Below are positions 25,301-36,699 of a stretch of 64,000 bases of DNA, one piece after another; the first letter of the stretch is position 1; the number at the start of each line of letters is the position of its first letter. Made by a program: the position numbers and the translations under genes. The notes beneath the pieces are model-generated. The model did not search any database. It had not been told where the DNA came from and was given only the letters and a program-made list of their open reading frames with translations. Source of the stretch: Atopsyche davidsoni (taxonomy: Eukaryota; Arthropoda; Insecta; Trichoptera; Hydrobiosidae); assembly GCA_022113835.1 (NCBI GenBank), contig JAILWY010000007.1, positions 12,563,001 to 12,627,000 on the forward strand, read 5' to 3'.

Positions 25301-27421
25301 CACATGGTTTATATTTAATCTTTTAATTCCAATTAAAAAAAAGACTTTTAAATGTTTAGGATTCTTGGAAAATGTACCAGACGAATCTCCAAATTCCTAC
25401 ACTTCAATCGGAAAAACACATATTTATCATATTAATAGTAAATTTATAAGAAATAAAAATATATTGTGTTCGAAAGAAGGGATGTATCAAACTTTTTGCA
25501 TTTAAATATTTTTGATTGGTGCAGTCGATTTTTCGCAAAACGGACTAGAAAATGATAAAAAAACTCGATTATGGGACCTAGACCCTTAATATTAAGTTGT
25601 AATATGATTAAATCACACTGTGGTGCTATTTCTAGGAGAGAAGAAGTTTGTATGTCCCATTTGTGGACATCGTGTAGCACAGGCTGGAAAGTTGACGGTG
25701 CACATGAGGACACATTCCTCGGCAAAACCATTTGCTTGTCCAGTCTGTGACCGGCGTTTTGCCAATCAAGGATATCTCAAGCAACACTCCAAGATACATG
25801 CAGGTATTTAATCAATTTAGTTTTATTATTTCTATGTAAGTTTAGGCCAAAAAGTCAATTATAAACATCTACCATATCAGTGTATAAATGACAGCAACTG
25901 TGTGTGGACACTGGAAAGATAATCTAAATCATCTGATATATAAAATGAATATTGACTTTTTAATAGTTTTTTATTCAGATTTTATATCAGGATATAGAAA
26001 TTAATAATTATAAACACCCCTTAAACCATAGGTGGCCAACCCATGGCCCGCGGGCCATATTATTTATTTTTTATTTTTGGCCCGCGGAGCATATGCAAAC
26101 ATTTTTTTTTTATTGTATATAAAACCACCAATAGAATATTCCATTGAGCGTAGTTCGTATCATATCATATATGTGGAAGTAGCCCAGTCTCATCTCAATC
26201 TATCTCACAGTCAATCTCATTTCATTAATTTGTCCCGGCAGCTGAAAAAGGTTGGCCACCCATGCTTTAAACTCTTTTGGAGAAAAATATACCTCAAAAG
26301 AAAAATACAAATATATATTTCAAGACAAAGTAACGGTGGATCCTATCAAATCTCATTGTATTCATGGCCCTTTTTAACTTATGACATCCCAAAGCTACAA
26401 CTATCGTAACATATTACAATAAATGAAACTGGATTCTAGTTTAAATTTTATAAACACTTTGGATTTTTGAACAGGTGATCGTGTGAAGCCCTACGTTTGT
26501 TCTCAATGTAATCGGTCATTTACTAAAAACAAAAACCTCACAGAGCATATGAGGACTCATACAGGTAAAAAAAAAAATTTTTTTGCTTTCATTTTGTTGC
26601 CTTAACTATATTATAGCATAATATAAAACCAACTAACGGAATAAACTGTATAAAAATATTGCTATCAATGTACAGGTGAGCGGCCATTTCCCTGCCTTGT
26701 CTGCAACTATGGCTTCTCTCAAAGATCCACATTAAATATACACATGAAGAATGCTCACGGAGAACCAAAATCTCGGAGGTCTTCAAAAGAGAACATGGAT
26801 GATCAAAATACCCACGATGTCGCTGCTCCAGAGCCTGCAGATATTTACAAAGATAATACAAAAACTGACCAACAGATTGTGATTAAAAATAAAGCTCAGT
26901 TGAAAAAAGACTTTACAGAAAATATCACTGTAGTTGAAAAGGTAATGCTGATTACTTATCATACAACAAATGAGGATTTTTTGAATATTTTTTTAAATAC
27001 AATTCTGGGTTCTTATTAAATAAAACTTAACAAAATAATCAAGATTAAATATGCCACTGATATTTGGGGATGATTTCAAGATCTTAAGCCTTCTTCCTCA
27101 TGTTCAACAGAATGAAGAAACAAAGACACTGTTTAAAATCTTAGAAACATCATTAATCAATAAAGGCTGTAGAATTTATTAAAATAAAATATATGTTTTC
27201 AGGAAGTATTAGATGATTCTCTACAAGCAAAAAAGTTTTTGAATAAAATGGAGGTGCCTTCAGTACCTGCTTCCGTAATCCATATCAATCATCAGGAGTT
27301 TCCGCAGCATCGGAGCACTGCAGGACTGACAGATGGTTCTCATGTTGATATCAAAACTGGGTTTGATCAGAGGACTTCGTACGATCCAAGGCTATTGGGT
27401 TTTCTGCATTATCCAACGTAG
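22364..27421 (+). CDS. ZAD-C2H2 zinc-finger protein, 11 fingers
   Basis: Eleven coding exons: 22364-22552, 22632-22848, 22926-23089, 23383-23548, 23672-23858, 24129-24331, 24486-24653, 25636-25803, 26475-26564, 26676-26941 and 27203-27421. All have GT-AG ends and agreeing phases; total 678 aa. An N-terminal ZAD (C24, C27 with C75, C78, and AYxFLQQC helix) is the insect dimerisation module. Eleven C-x2-C-x12-H-x3/4-H fingers run from about 242 to 545; most linkers are TGEKP-like (TGERP, TGEKP, TGVKD, TGEKK). A degenerate finger lacking ligands precedes finger 1. The 130-residue tail has no known domain. Such proteins are nuclear, DNA-binding transcription regulators or architectural factors; the target is unknown. 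The ATG has an AAAATG context. Some introns carry MITE or SINE-like inserts. Confidence 0.92.
23905..23990 (+). repeat. tRNA-derived SINE-like fragment in intron 5 of the zinc-finger gene
   Basis: TTGGCTTAGTGGTTAGGACT resembles a tRNA A-box, followed by ctcttgac. A related segment lies at about 24880-24925 on the opposite strand (attggctctatggttaatgc, then tcttgac). No clean B-box or tail was seen. Confidence 0.3.
24880..24925 (-). repeat. SINE-like tRNA-related fragment in intron 7
   Basis: On the minus strand it reads TTATTGGCTCTATGGTTAAT followed by gctcttgac, similar to the fragment at 23905-23990. Both may be pieces of one tRNA-derived SINE family. Confidence 0.3.
26027..26264. mobile_element. 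hAT-type MITE, 238 bp, in intron 8 of the zinc-finger gene
   Basis: Terminal inverted repeats CATAGGTGGCCAACC and, on the other strand, CATGGGTGGCCAACC. Flanks CCTTAAAC (26019-26026) and CTTTAAAC (26265-26272) form an 8-bp target duplication with one change. The inside carries two GGCCCGCGG blocks and no coding sequence. Confidence 0.75.
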
Positions 27422-27447
27422 ATATTATGACCAAAAATATCATGCCA

Positions 27448-27696
27448 AATAAATTTTCTCCAGAAGCGTATTGACTCTAGATAAGAGGGAGTTGACTAAA
27501 ACGGTATGAATTCAGACTAAACATAATAATTTATGCGAAGTAAATATATTGTTGAAAGTTGATCAATATATGTTATAACCCTCTTCCAATGTTGGTTTTT
27601 TTTTTATTGTGATTGAAATTGTAGTTTTTTACAATTATGTGCCATATAATTTAGATGCAAAATTAGACATGAAATTTTTTGATATTAATAAATAAA
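27448..27696 (+). terminator. Polyadenylation signals after the zinc-finger gene
   Basis: AATAAA at 27448-27453, 27 bp past the stop codon, and overlapping AATAAA copies at 27687-27696. Either could define the transcript end. Confidence 0.45.
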
Positions 27697-27776
27697 TAAT
27701 AAGTTCTTTTAGAATAGTATTGTTTTAATTAACACTCCAAAATAAAAGGTCATTTCTGTTAGTTGCTCATTCTTAA

Positions 27777-28094
27777 CACGTTGACTGTCGTGTCAGCCAC
27801 CGGTGGCCGACACGGAGGTATTCCAATTGGGCCGCGTCGTCCACCGGTGGCCGACACATAGCGACGACATACCTGACTTTAGCTTGGTATTCTGCCCGTC
27901 GGCCATGCGCCCTGTATTAAACTACTATTGAACATGGCCGGCACGGCCCTCTTCTATCTTCCTTTGATATGGCCAATAAAAATATCCCAAAACAAATGAA
28001 ATAATTGTATTTCGACCCATTATATTAAATTAAACCTAAAAACGTGAAAACCATTTTTGGACATTTTACGAAAATCCTATTGGCAGTCAACGTG
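27777..28094. mobile_element. piggyBac-type MITE, 318 bp
   Basis: Flanked by TTAA at 27773-27776 and 28095-28098. The terminal inverted repeats read CACGTTGACTG at both ends, continuing imperfectly. TTAA duplication is the piggyBac hallmark. Near the left end the block CCACCGGTGGCCGACAC occurs twice (about 27798-27815 and 27850-27867), each with an internal palindrome. No transposase. Confidence 0.85.
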
Positions 28095-28550
28095 TTAAGG
28101 ATCATACTTAGCTACATTAGTTTCTGAAGCAATCTAATTAGGTTTTTAATTTTTAACTGTTTCATGCAATAACTACAATTTATCCCAAGAATACTAACGA
28201 TAAGTTAACGATAGCAATAAGTCTTTCTGTCAGTAAAAATATTAATAGACTTGTTTTTATTTGTGTAAACCACATTAAGTTTTGACTCAGCTCAGTGAAG
28301 TGTGCTCACTTGAGTGTACCCGGGAAAGTGGATCTCGAAGTGATTTGCTCAGTTTTGCGCAAACCCAACTATATTTATATATATATATAAAATAAAAATT
28401 GCGTTTCTTTGAGTTCTTGTTTATGACTCGATAATAAAAAATAAAATCATTTTAAAAATAGGACATGAACATAAAGACTTACACGTAACTTAAAACAAAA
28501 TTATTCTTATTTATAATCAATATAATACTAAACAGTTAATACAAAACTTA

Positions 28551-28556
28551 TTTATT
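28551..28556 (-). terminator. Polyadenylation signal of the acetyltransferase gene
   Basis: AATAAA on the minus strand about 16 bp past the exon-6 stop codon. The close spacing supports the six-exon model. Confidence 0.5.
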
Positions 28557-28571
28557 ATCACTTTATACAAC

Positions 28572-29700
28572 TCAGTCCATTTTGATAGGATATATTATTT
28601 TCTTTGTTGGCAGCGGTAAGGGATCTTTGGACTTGCACCTAAAAATAAAATAAAATTATATTTCATAAAATTCTATAAAGGCTTTTTTGTGATGCAAGAT
28701 TCCACATATTTAATGGCAATGCTTCTAGAAAAATATTTCTTCGCTAATATTTTTATCCTGCTTAAAAATAAGACAGTAATAATGGAGATATAAATATGAC
28801 TGAGAAGTGCTACTCTCTTCTTTATAAATATTACATTATATTACGCTTTTGGGATTAATTAAAACAAACAGTGCTCTGAGATAACTAAAAGAACTTGGTG
28901 AATAGCTATTTTAATGTTGAAGTGATGATAAGGTTTTATTGTAGTACAATTGGTTTATATTAATTTATTCTCATTGTATATGTCCGAGCTAATAACTGAT
29001 GTACGCCTCAACACAATACCAAATTATTGCAGTATACTCGTTAAGTGCATATGATTTGTATTGTATTTGTCATGGAAATATTTTTCAAGTTGTAAATAAT
29101 CAAAAGAATAAATTTTGGGAACTGCTTCAGTAACTGTATATCTATATCTATAATAATTATTTATAAGTATTACTGATTGTCGATTATCATGGCGCAGACT
29201 CCAAGGATATGATGTGGAGGGCTGACGTCATATATAGGTTTTCCCGTGGCTTCATCTATGTAGTCTTTATAAGGCATTTCCAAAACCATGAACCAGCCTT
29301 CCTTTTTTAATAGTTTCCATAAGAACTCATTTACAGCTTCTCCAACTACAAGCTATCAACATTTACAAAAGTTATGCTCAATAAATATTTAAATATGTGG
29401 TAGCATGCAAACAAAAGAATTAAGAAACATAAGCTTTAGTACAACAATATTTGTTTTATAAATCTTCCCCTAATATATTTACTAAGATGGATAAACTTCA
29501 GCATGTTAAATGGGTGGAAGCTATCGAGGTAAAATCTATATGTAGATACATACTGGAAAACCATTGTCCCTCGTTGCTTTTGTCAACTCTTGAACTAATA
29601 TTTTCCCCAAGCCAGAACCTCTGTATTCCCGTGCTGTAGAAAGAATTCGACATTCCATGGCTCTTTCGATTCCAAATCTTTTAAGTAAACAAAAATAATC

Positions 29701-29745
<45 letters not shown>

Positions 29746-30999
29746 TATATTACAGGATCAAGAATACTTATGATATAAATAGTGTAGCGTACCTGTTAAA
29801 AAGATCCATTTCTAAAAGCAATTTTAAAAACATGTAATCCATTTTCTTGTATTTTTCGTTAGTCGAGGCTTTCATCTTTTCTATGGCCCCTGGAACAGCA
29901 TTTTTTGTCAGAATACCATTGATGAGGACACCTGCAAACTGATCAAGAAAGGAAGTAATGAAAATGATTCGGAAATGTGGAAAATCAATATAGTGTACTA
30001 CTCTCTTAACACTCTTTCACAAGTATAATAGATATTATTAACTCACACATTTTCTTCATTATTTTTTGTACAACACTGACTCTATTGATTATTATACATA
30101 CAAGATCATACAACGTTGTTATTCTGTATAGTCAGCTGTGTGTGTTGCATTACTTGAAACTTTCATACCTTGCCGTCTTTATAGGCGATTTGCGAGATGC
30201 CTTCTCGTATGCTATCCAGGTAGACATTGTCCAACTCTGGTGGCCCTTTGCCGTCGACGATCATTCCAGAAGCTCTATATAGAGGCACGTCTCTGTACGT
30301 GACTGTTCGTAGATGCTCCATGACTTCGTCACTGTGTCTCTCTGTCAGCGGCTCGAACACCAGGCCGTGCATGCTGTTTGAGGGTAAGCCACATTTAAAA
30401 CAACTTAATATAATTTATACTAGATAATCTGAATATTGTATTCTCAATGAATTGTATATTTCACTGGCGTATTTACAGTGCGACAGTAAACTAATGACAA
30501 CAATAATAATCACTGAGCAGTCAATTTTTAGTAATTGATGAAAAAATATATATATAAATAAAATAATTTTGAATAATCATTTACTATATAAATAAATATA
30601 ATTTTAGATACTTGAAACATATAATCAAATCATACAAAAACCAAACATGTCAACATTTTAAGATGTGCGAATTTACTGGCAATTTTTCCAAAATTTTAAT
30701 TTCTCCAGTTAATAAATGCGAAAGATAGTATACAGGCTTGCACTGCTGCTGAAGTCGCGTAACGCCACTTATAGATAAAAAAAATTAAATTAAAAATACA
30801 CAAGTGCCTACTTAAAAATATATAATGCAAAAGGAGGAGCTACTTATCAGTAGATTGTCTGTTTTGTTGTTCCGCGTGTAGACCACTTCAATGTACCTAT
30901 AAACTAGAAATCAAAAATGCATTTCGTAAAACATAAAATCACTTACCATCTCGACGCTTTGATAGATTGAGTAAACGTTTTTCTCGCCAGCGAAAACAT
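28572..30999 (-). CDS. GNAT N-acetyltransferase, insect arylalkylamine/dopamine-type
   Basis: Six minus-strand exons: 30999-30947, 30373-30169, 29938-29793, 29677-29554, 29352-29174 and 28638-28572. Splice sites are consensus and phases agree; 257 aa. Residues from about 20 resemble insect AANAT-like enzymes (PLTERHSDEVMEHLR, ELDNVYLDSIREG, FAGVLINGI). The acetyl-CoA loop R154-G-S-G-L-G159 matches the GNAT R/Q-x-x-G-x-G/A motif, and the end carries the family-like PPHH segment. Such enzymes acetylate amines or small amino acceptors using acetyl-CoA; the substrate here is unknown. The first 17 residues (MFSLARKTFTQSIKASR) are basic with no acid, like a mitochondrial presequence, which is unusual for this family. 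Failing to splice exon 5 would give a 236-aa form ending right after exon 5. The gene is convergent with the zinc-finger gene. Confidence 0.82.
29703..29741. repeat. (AT)n microsatellite in an acetyltransferase intron
   Basis: About 20 AT units in the intron between exons 3 and 4. Confidence 0.9.
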
Positions 31000-33106
31000 T
31001 ATTAGTAAAATAAAATAGACAAACTGACAAATTGGAAAACAGTATTATTTTATTTCGAATGTTTCAATATTCGGTTAATAATCTGTTTGATGTTTTGTTT
31101 TTTAATATTTTTCTCATAGTGGGGCGCGTGATTCGCGGAGTGGCTCGACAGGTATTATTACGCAACTGAAATTTGTTTAGGAAGAAGAATCACTTTATAT
31201 CGTTCATTCAGAGTGAGCATTGTAGATCGGTGTTTGCTTTATGATTGTAATAAGTTATACAAATTAACTTGTTCTATATTAAACTGCCTTCAAGCAAACA
31301 CGGGTAATACCGGAGATAGTAAAGAATACCACGAATATTATCATCATATTTATTTTATTACTGTGGAAACTGCAGCCTGAAGAGGACTGCTTCCGGTTTT
31401 TTTTCAAACAATTTTTTTAAGAACAGTTTCCAAGCAAATATAAAAATATGTCCGACAAACACATAAATAAAAATAATAAATATACAATAAGCATTCCGAG
31501 ATAATATCTTACGCTGAAATTCATGAAAAATTTAGAAGAAAAAAATATGCAATTTACACCGAAATATTAGTAATAATAAAATAGGATTTTAATATGGGAG
31601 CGTAAATTTATGTTTATAATCAAAATTTCCTTTAAATTTAAAGTAAAATAATATATTCCCTTTTAAGAATCTGGAGGATCTGTAACTACTCTGTTTTACA
31701 CCTGCTACTATGTTACCTTTCATATAATTGCCTCTAGGACCATATTCGCCAGTCTAAAAGCTATGGAGATGTAACAAGTCAGAAACAGCCGCACTTGTCA
31801 TGAAACTCGCGTAGCTTGGATTAATAAATAATAAAAAAAAGCATAGTAATAGCAGTAATAAGCATAGTGATAAGCTTAATGGCCAATTTACGGAAATGTA
31901 CACGAAATGTCATCATCACATAAATTCTCAATCATCAATACCTACAGCGTAGATCGTATTACTATAAGCACAGGAAAGTCGTAAAAGTAGCAGATCTCCG
32001 TATAGGCTTTTTTTTTTAAGCACACGTCATTTCTTTAGTTAAAATGAAAGGGGATTGTGTTGTAGAGTATCTGAAATTCGATCAGTTCCCTGAAAACCAT
32101 CCTGTATTTCGTCACAATGAAAGATGTCTGTGTACTATTTCATTGACGTATAAACTAAATGCATACAAGATAGTGTAACAATGCTAACGAGAGGAGACGA
32201 ATCAACATAAATATTGGATTCCCGAAGACCTGTTGAAAGTACAAAGTATCTGCTGAGTCCACTCACTCCAAGTATACTGGTATACTATTGTATATTATCG
32301 GTTTACTTGTTTGTAAATAAATAATATTGACATATGATTCCGGGAATACCGTAAAATAGATACTACCTATAATATTTTTCACTTTTGATAAAAAATAATT
32401 GAATATGCTTAATTTTAAAAGAAGTAACCAAGATCGTCATTTGGTAGATAAAAAATATTTTTAACGTGTATTTAAAACACAACAAATTTTTATAAAAAAA
32501 TAATATGAGCACAAGTACTCTTAATTATTAGTTAACTTTAGAGGAGGTTGGCGACAATTTCACTGAGCATATACTCATGCTGTGCCAGTGTTCATGGTTT
32601 TCTATGGGTCCCCGGGTCCTTCATACACGTATACGATACCAAAAAATCAATATCGTTTCTCAGACACAAAGTTATGGTTTAATGGATATTTTTTTTGGTG
32701 TAGAAACTTTCAGTTGCTTGCTGACACCCAGAAATTAATGCAATTTGAAATCACATTTGAAGCAAGCATTACTTAATATGTTCAAAATATTAAAAAAATA
32801 TATATAAATATTTATTTAAATAACTACGTCAGTATAAATATGTCTTAATAAGTAAATATGGGATTTTTCAAATGCACAGAAAAATTATAACATTTTTGAG
32901 AAATCATGTGAATATAATCGTGAATCAGCCCAATTGTACTGACATGCATTATCGAATAATTCATTGATTGATACTCAAAAACACCAACCGCAAACATCCT
33001 CACAGGTAAATCCATTTTTTTTCTGGGGGTACCACGAGAAGGTCTCGGAAAAATCTAAATAATAATGATAGCAAGTTTACCCGTTTCAGCTACCCCATTG
33101 ACTAAA
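31000..33106. other. AT-rich stretch upstream of the acetyltransferase gene
   Basis: The first few hundred bases must include that gene's promoter and 5' leader, but I identify no core element. The rest shows no supportable gene. Confidence 0.4.
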
Positions 33107-33108
33107 TA

Positions 33109-33483
33109 CAGTAATACCCCGCTTTACGCGAGGGATACGTTTCGGAAAAATATCACGTTAAGTGAAATTCACGTATATCGGGGTTTAAGATTAAGCATAC
33201 GATTAATAAAAAAAAAATACGAATCATTTGAATCAATCACTTTAATTCTAAAAACACTTTATGCACACGTAAAACATGTTATTTTTACTGAAAAATATAT
33301 CTATTGTCTTTTGGGTAGCGTTTCTTTTACGTTCTTGTACAATACGTTCATAACACTCAACGCTGTTTTTAATTGTTAAGAGAAGTCGATGACTGCTTTA
33401 TGTTCATACACATTCTTTAAATTTGAAATTCGCGTTATAGTGAAACCGCGCATAACGGGGTCGCGTAAAGCGGGGTATTACTG
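33109..33483. mobile_element. pogo/Tigger-like MITE, 375 bp
   Basis: Terminal inverted repeats CAGTAATACCCCGCTTTACG at both ends (the right end reads as its complement, with the match extending a few bases). TA duplications lie at 33107-33108 and 33484-33485. The terminal sequence and the GGGATACGTTTCGGAAAAAT stretch that follows resemble the Tigger/pogo consensus. Nothing inside encodes transposase. Confidence 0.85.
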
Positions 33484-33485
33484 TA

Positions 33486-33659
33486 CAGGGTTAGGCAGGG
33501 AGGTATGGATGATTTGAACGGGGCGCCACGCGAGGTGGGGATAACCTTGGTGAATAAAGAGTGGGGTATTTTTGTAATGGCAACATCCAAGCTACTACAC
33601 ATGAAAAATGAGTGTGTAGCTGTTATTTCAAATCATCCATACCTCCCTGCCTAACGCTG
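33486..33659. mobile_element. Second TA-flanked MITE, 174 bp, abutting the first
   Basis: Terminal inverted repeats about 33 bp long with one mismatch near the tip: CAGGGTTAGGCAGGGAGGTA against CAGCGTTAGGCAGGGAGGTA, continuing with tggatgatttgaa. The flanking TAs are 33484-33485 and 33660-33661; the left one is also the right TA of the neighbouring pogo-like MITE. Superfamily is probably Tc1/mariner from the TA target. Confidence 0.88.
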
Positions 33660-33661
33660 TA

Positions 33662-34147
33662 TTATTATCACAGCATCTGGACCGTTTAAGAACCGGACGC
33701 GGCGCTGAGCCGACTGTGCTGAGACGCATTAAATTCGCAGGCAATGCTTATAGTCGTACATTATTAATAGCGCTAATGCAACGAGTTATAATTTCACATG
33801 AATAACGATTATTAGTCCCGGGGCCGGGAGTCCTGTCGGCTCCCGTGCATGTGCCCCCGCCATGAGCGATGCTGCGGACCCCCCATGGGGGAGCAGGGGG
33901 CCCGCCGTGGGGTCTGCCCATTTGTTCCAGTTAGTGGTTACTACCTGCGGTGGTTTATGGGTATTGTTGCATAGTGAGCTTCGGGCAGGCGAAGACTGGA
34001 GAGAAGCGATAAAGATACATTTGGAGGCATTACAATATTTTCACGGAAATATTACCACCAATATTGTTCTACAACCTTACCTAACCAGATAAATAAATTG
34101 TTCTCATTTATAAATAATTATAGTAAACAAACATTCTGAAATGTTGT
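33662..34147. other. Non-coding stretch with a GC-rich patch
   Basis: A GC-rich block at about 33810-33930 contains the palindrome CCCCCATGGGGG and repeated ggccgggag/ggctcccg sequence. It opens a 76-codon plus-strand frame that carries no domain and is probably due to composition. Confidence 0.3.
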
Positions 34148-34265
34148 TCAACTAAAACCTTGTATTCTGAGTTGTTCGATGATAGTTAAAAACATTTCCT
34201 TATATGGTTTTGCCAAACCCATGCGCAAATAAGCTCGCATGATGGTAAAGAAATCTACAACCACC
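34148..34265 (-). CDS. Possible terminal exon of an unknown minus-strand gene
   Basis: A good acceptor (TTATTTTCAG) is followed by 38 sense codons and a stop. They read VVVDFFTIMRAYLRMG, then LAKPYKEMFLTIIEQL and a short end. The composition is protein-like, but no family is recognised. It requires an upstream exon ending in phase 2. The candidate exon at 36526-36354 could supply that through a weak internal donor (CACA|GTGTGT), joining about 2.2 kb away. It may also be chance. Confidence 0.25.
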
Positions 34266-34739
34266 CTGAAAATAACCACTGATTCTGTGATGTCAACACA
34301 CTATTGCTGTGAATCCACTGAAACTCAATTGTAGCTAGACCTCACTCATACAAATAAGGTTATTTTGAATAGCATTTGTACTGAGTATTTCATATATCAG
34401 TCCAAAAAAGAAATACATAAAAAAAAAATAATGAAAAACCAAGTTATCTTGCACAAGTAGCTTTTAGTAACAAGCATCGCTTTAATGTCGATTTTTCAGG
34501 AGTTCGTGTTAAAGCTCGAACTCCAGTTTCAATTTTATTTCCTTATAAATAAATTTATAACTTAATTCCGTTATTTTTTCTATAAAATTCCAGTCGCACA
34601 AACCTGACCTAACACCGTGGAAAGCAAAACTAAACTGAAGATAACATTTATTAGTACGACGGATAAATTTTGCTTACATCGGTTTGTAATCTGCTCCGGC
34701 GGTAATTTGCTTTGTTTGATGTTTAATCCGGACCGGACT

Positions 34740-34890
34740 GCCTGGATGCTAATTCCAATGATTCATTCACGCAGTGAGTACATAGCATGTCAGCTCATTG
34801 GCAGTGGGCGAGACATGCTCATTGGGAGCGGATGGGCGATGGCGCCATTTATCAGCTGGTCTCTCGTGCTAAGAAAACTACCTTCGATCT
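34740..34890. promoter_or_regulatory. GC-richer island, candidate cis-regulatory element
   Basis: The composition stands out from its surroundings. It contains attcattcac, two similar gctcattgg segments and gccatttatcagctgg (a homeodomain-like site next to an E-box). No coding support. Confidence 0.22.
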
Positions 34891-36235
34891 GTTTACAGTT
34901 AATCACTTACTAAAACATGAACCATAAGCTTTAGGCTAATTTATTTTTTTATATTTACATTTGTATTGATTATTTATTCTATAAAAACTGTTATTCAACA
35001 TGAAAAGCCAAACGGCTAGAAGGTTACGAATATATGTTAATGAACTCTTTCATTAGATATTCTTCATATTTGTTCAATCGTAAATTCTGTCTTGGATATC
35101 AATAAAAGCTATTTACTGACCCAGAAGATATCCGAGCCCAATAATCTGAACCAAAAGTCTATGTTACAGGTGAGCAAGCGAATCAAGGCGACCAGACGCA
35201 ATACGTCTCTGGCATTTGCGTGGCGTGGAAAATCACAGGTAGACTACAAATGGCATGATACTTTTTGGAGAAAATTTATATTTTTTTAAATAAAAATCTT
35301 ATCGCTTTGCCAATATTTGTATTAGAATACTAGACGGTTAAGTAAAAAAAATTTTTTTTTCGGATTATATTTTAGCGGTCAGTGTAAATACACCGCTACA
35401 TTATTTGTCTTGGTTAGCTCCGCCCCTGCCGCAGGTAAAGACTTTCTATTTTACGACAACCCCTACACCCTAGCGATAAGGCCACCCACGCCACAACTTA
35501 ACATTTACGGCGAAAATATCATGTCTTTTGAAATAAAGTGTGTTATTAAATACATTAGAACCAAAATTAATATAACGCTTAAAAGCATAATTTTGTGTTA
35601 TATAAACCCTGCCTAATAATTTTATTACTGTTTAGTAGATTAATAGTAGATTAGTAGATTCACTCAGTTATTTACTCCATAGTTATTTATTTAACATATT
35701 TTTTAAATTATGCAAAATAACGGTTTTTTACACATATCTTTCCCTACACGAATTCAATAACAAAAATAGAGAAATCCACGTACGCTTCCACCTAAGCCAC
35801 ACCCTGTAAGCCCCACAACCTGCGCCAGGACCAGGGACAGCCACAAAATATTGTAAATTAACAACAAAATAAAATAACTTGAATTTTTTTATAATAATAA
35901 TTCATGGATAAAAAAAAATACAAATGAGTGCGTCGGTTGGTGTCTTGTGATAGCGCAACAATGTTTTAACGATCCGCAACGATGAGGAAACAGAAGAACG
36001 AAGAATAAATAAATGATCGGAGAATGGAAGATGAGAGACATCTGTGGACCAGCGCGGCGCTTTACGGGAAGACTGCTTGTCGGCTTCCCCGCCAGAGGCC
36101 TTCAAGGCAAGCGTGAAACGACGAGAAATTTGTACTAAATAATACGAACAATACAATGTGAACTTAGGGTCTGGAGCCGTTGTTATTAGAATCATTGGGT
36201 TATACGTTACGTTTTGTTTTTTTTTTAAGGTTTCA

Positions 36236-36526
36236 TCATTTTCGCTCTGGAGTATCTGCAGGGTTGCTCCAGGCGACTTCCGTACCAAGACCTGACGTTG
36301 CAACAATAAAGATAAAAATGCAGCGAGTTTTGTTTTGTTCTATATCTTTTTACATATATTTTTTCCTTCAGGATCAGGAAAAGCTACACACTGTGTTGTA
36401 AGCATTGCCCTCAGAACTATTGTTAATCTTGGCAGTGATACAAGCAACGTGTGGACGTTCATGGGTTCTGAAAAACCCAATACATTAGCTAGGAATCCGG
36501 CAGTAAAAACCACGCTAAACAGAAAT
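36236..36526 (-). CDS. Possible two-exon fragment of an unknown membrane or secreted protein
   Basis: Minus-strand exons 36526-36354 and 36291-36236 are bounded by TTTTCAG, T|GTAAAA and ACGTCAG with a 62-nt intron; the phase-1 join is consistent. The reading begins FLFSVVFTAGFLANVLGF (a hydrophobic helix) and continues through NVHTLLVSLPRLTIVLRAML. It then has CVAFPDPEG and, across the junction, CLGTEVAWSNPADTPERK before a stop. The first exon must follow an unseen exon ending in phase 2. No family recognised. Confidence 0.28.
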
Positions 36527-36699
36527 CTGAAAATCACATAATGAAAAAATATAAATTCAGTAGTGTCATGCCGTCTATTTATTTAAGATTTTTTATAAAA
36601 ATTATCAGCTCTTTCACACTTAATTTTGGCCGATTTACGTCACATTTGACGACTCGATAAACACTGTTCAATCGAAACGGTCCTGGGCGCAAATCTTAC

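Noticed and set aside
33862..34092. 76-codon plus-strand frame in a GC-rich patch
   Set aside because: No family match, no splice context, and the first half is low-complexity GC sequence.
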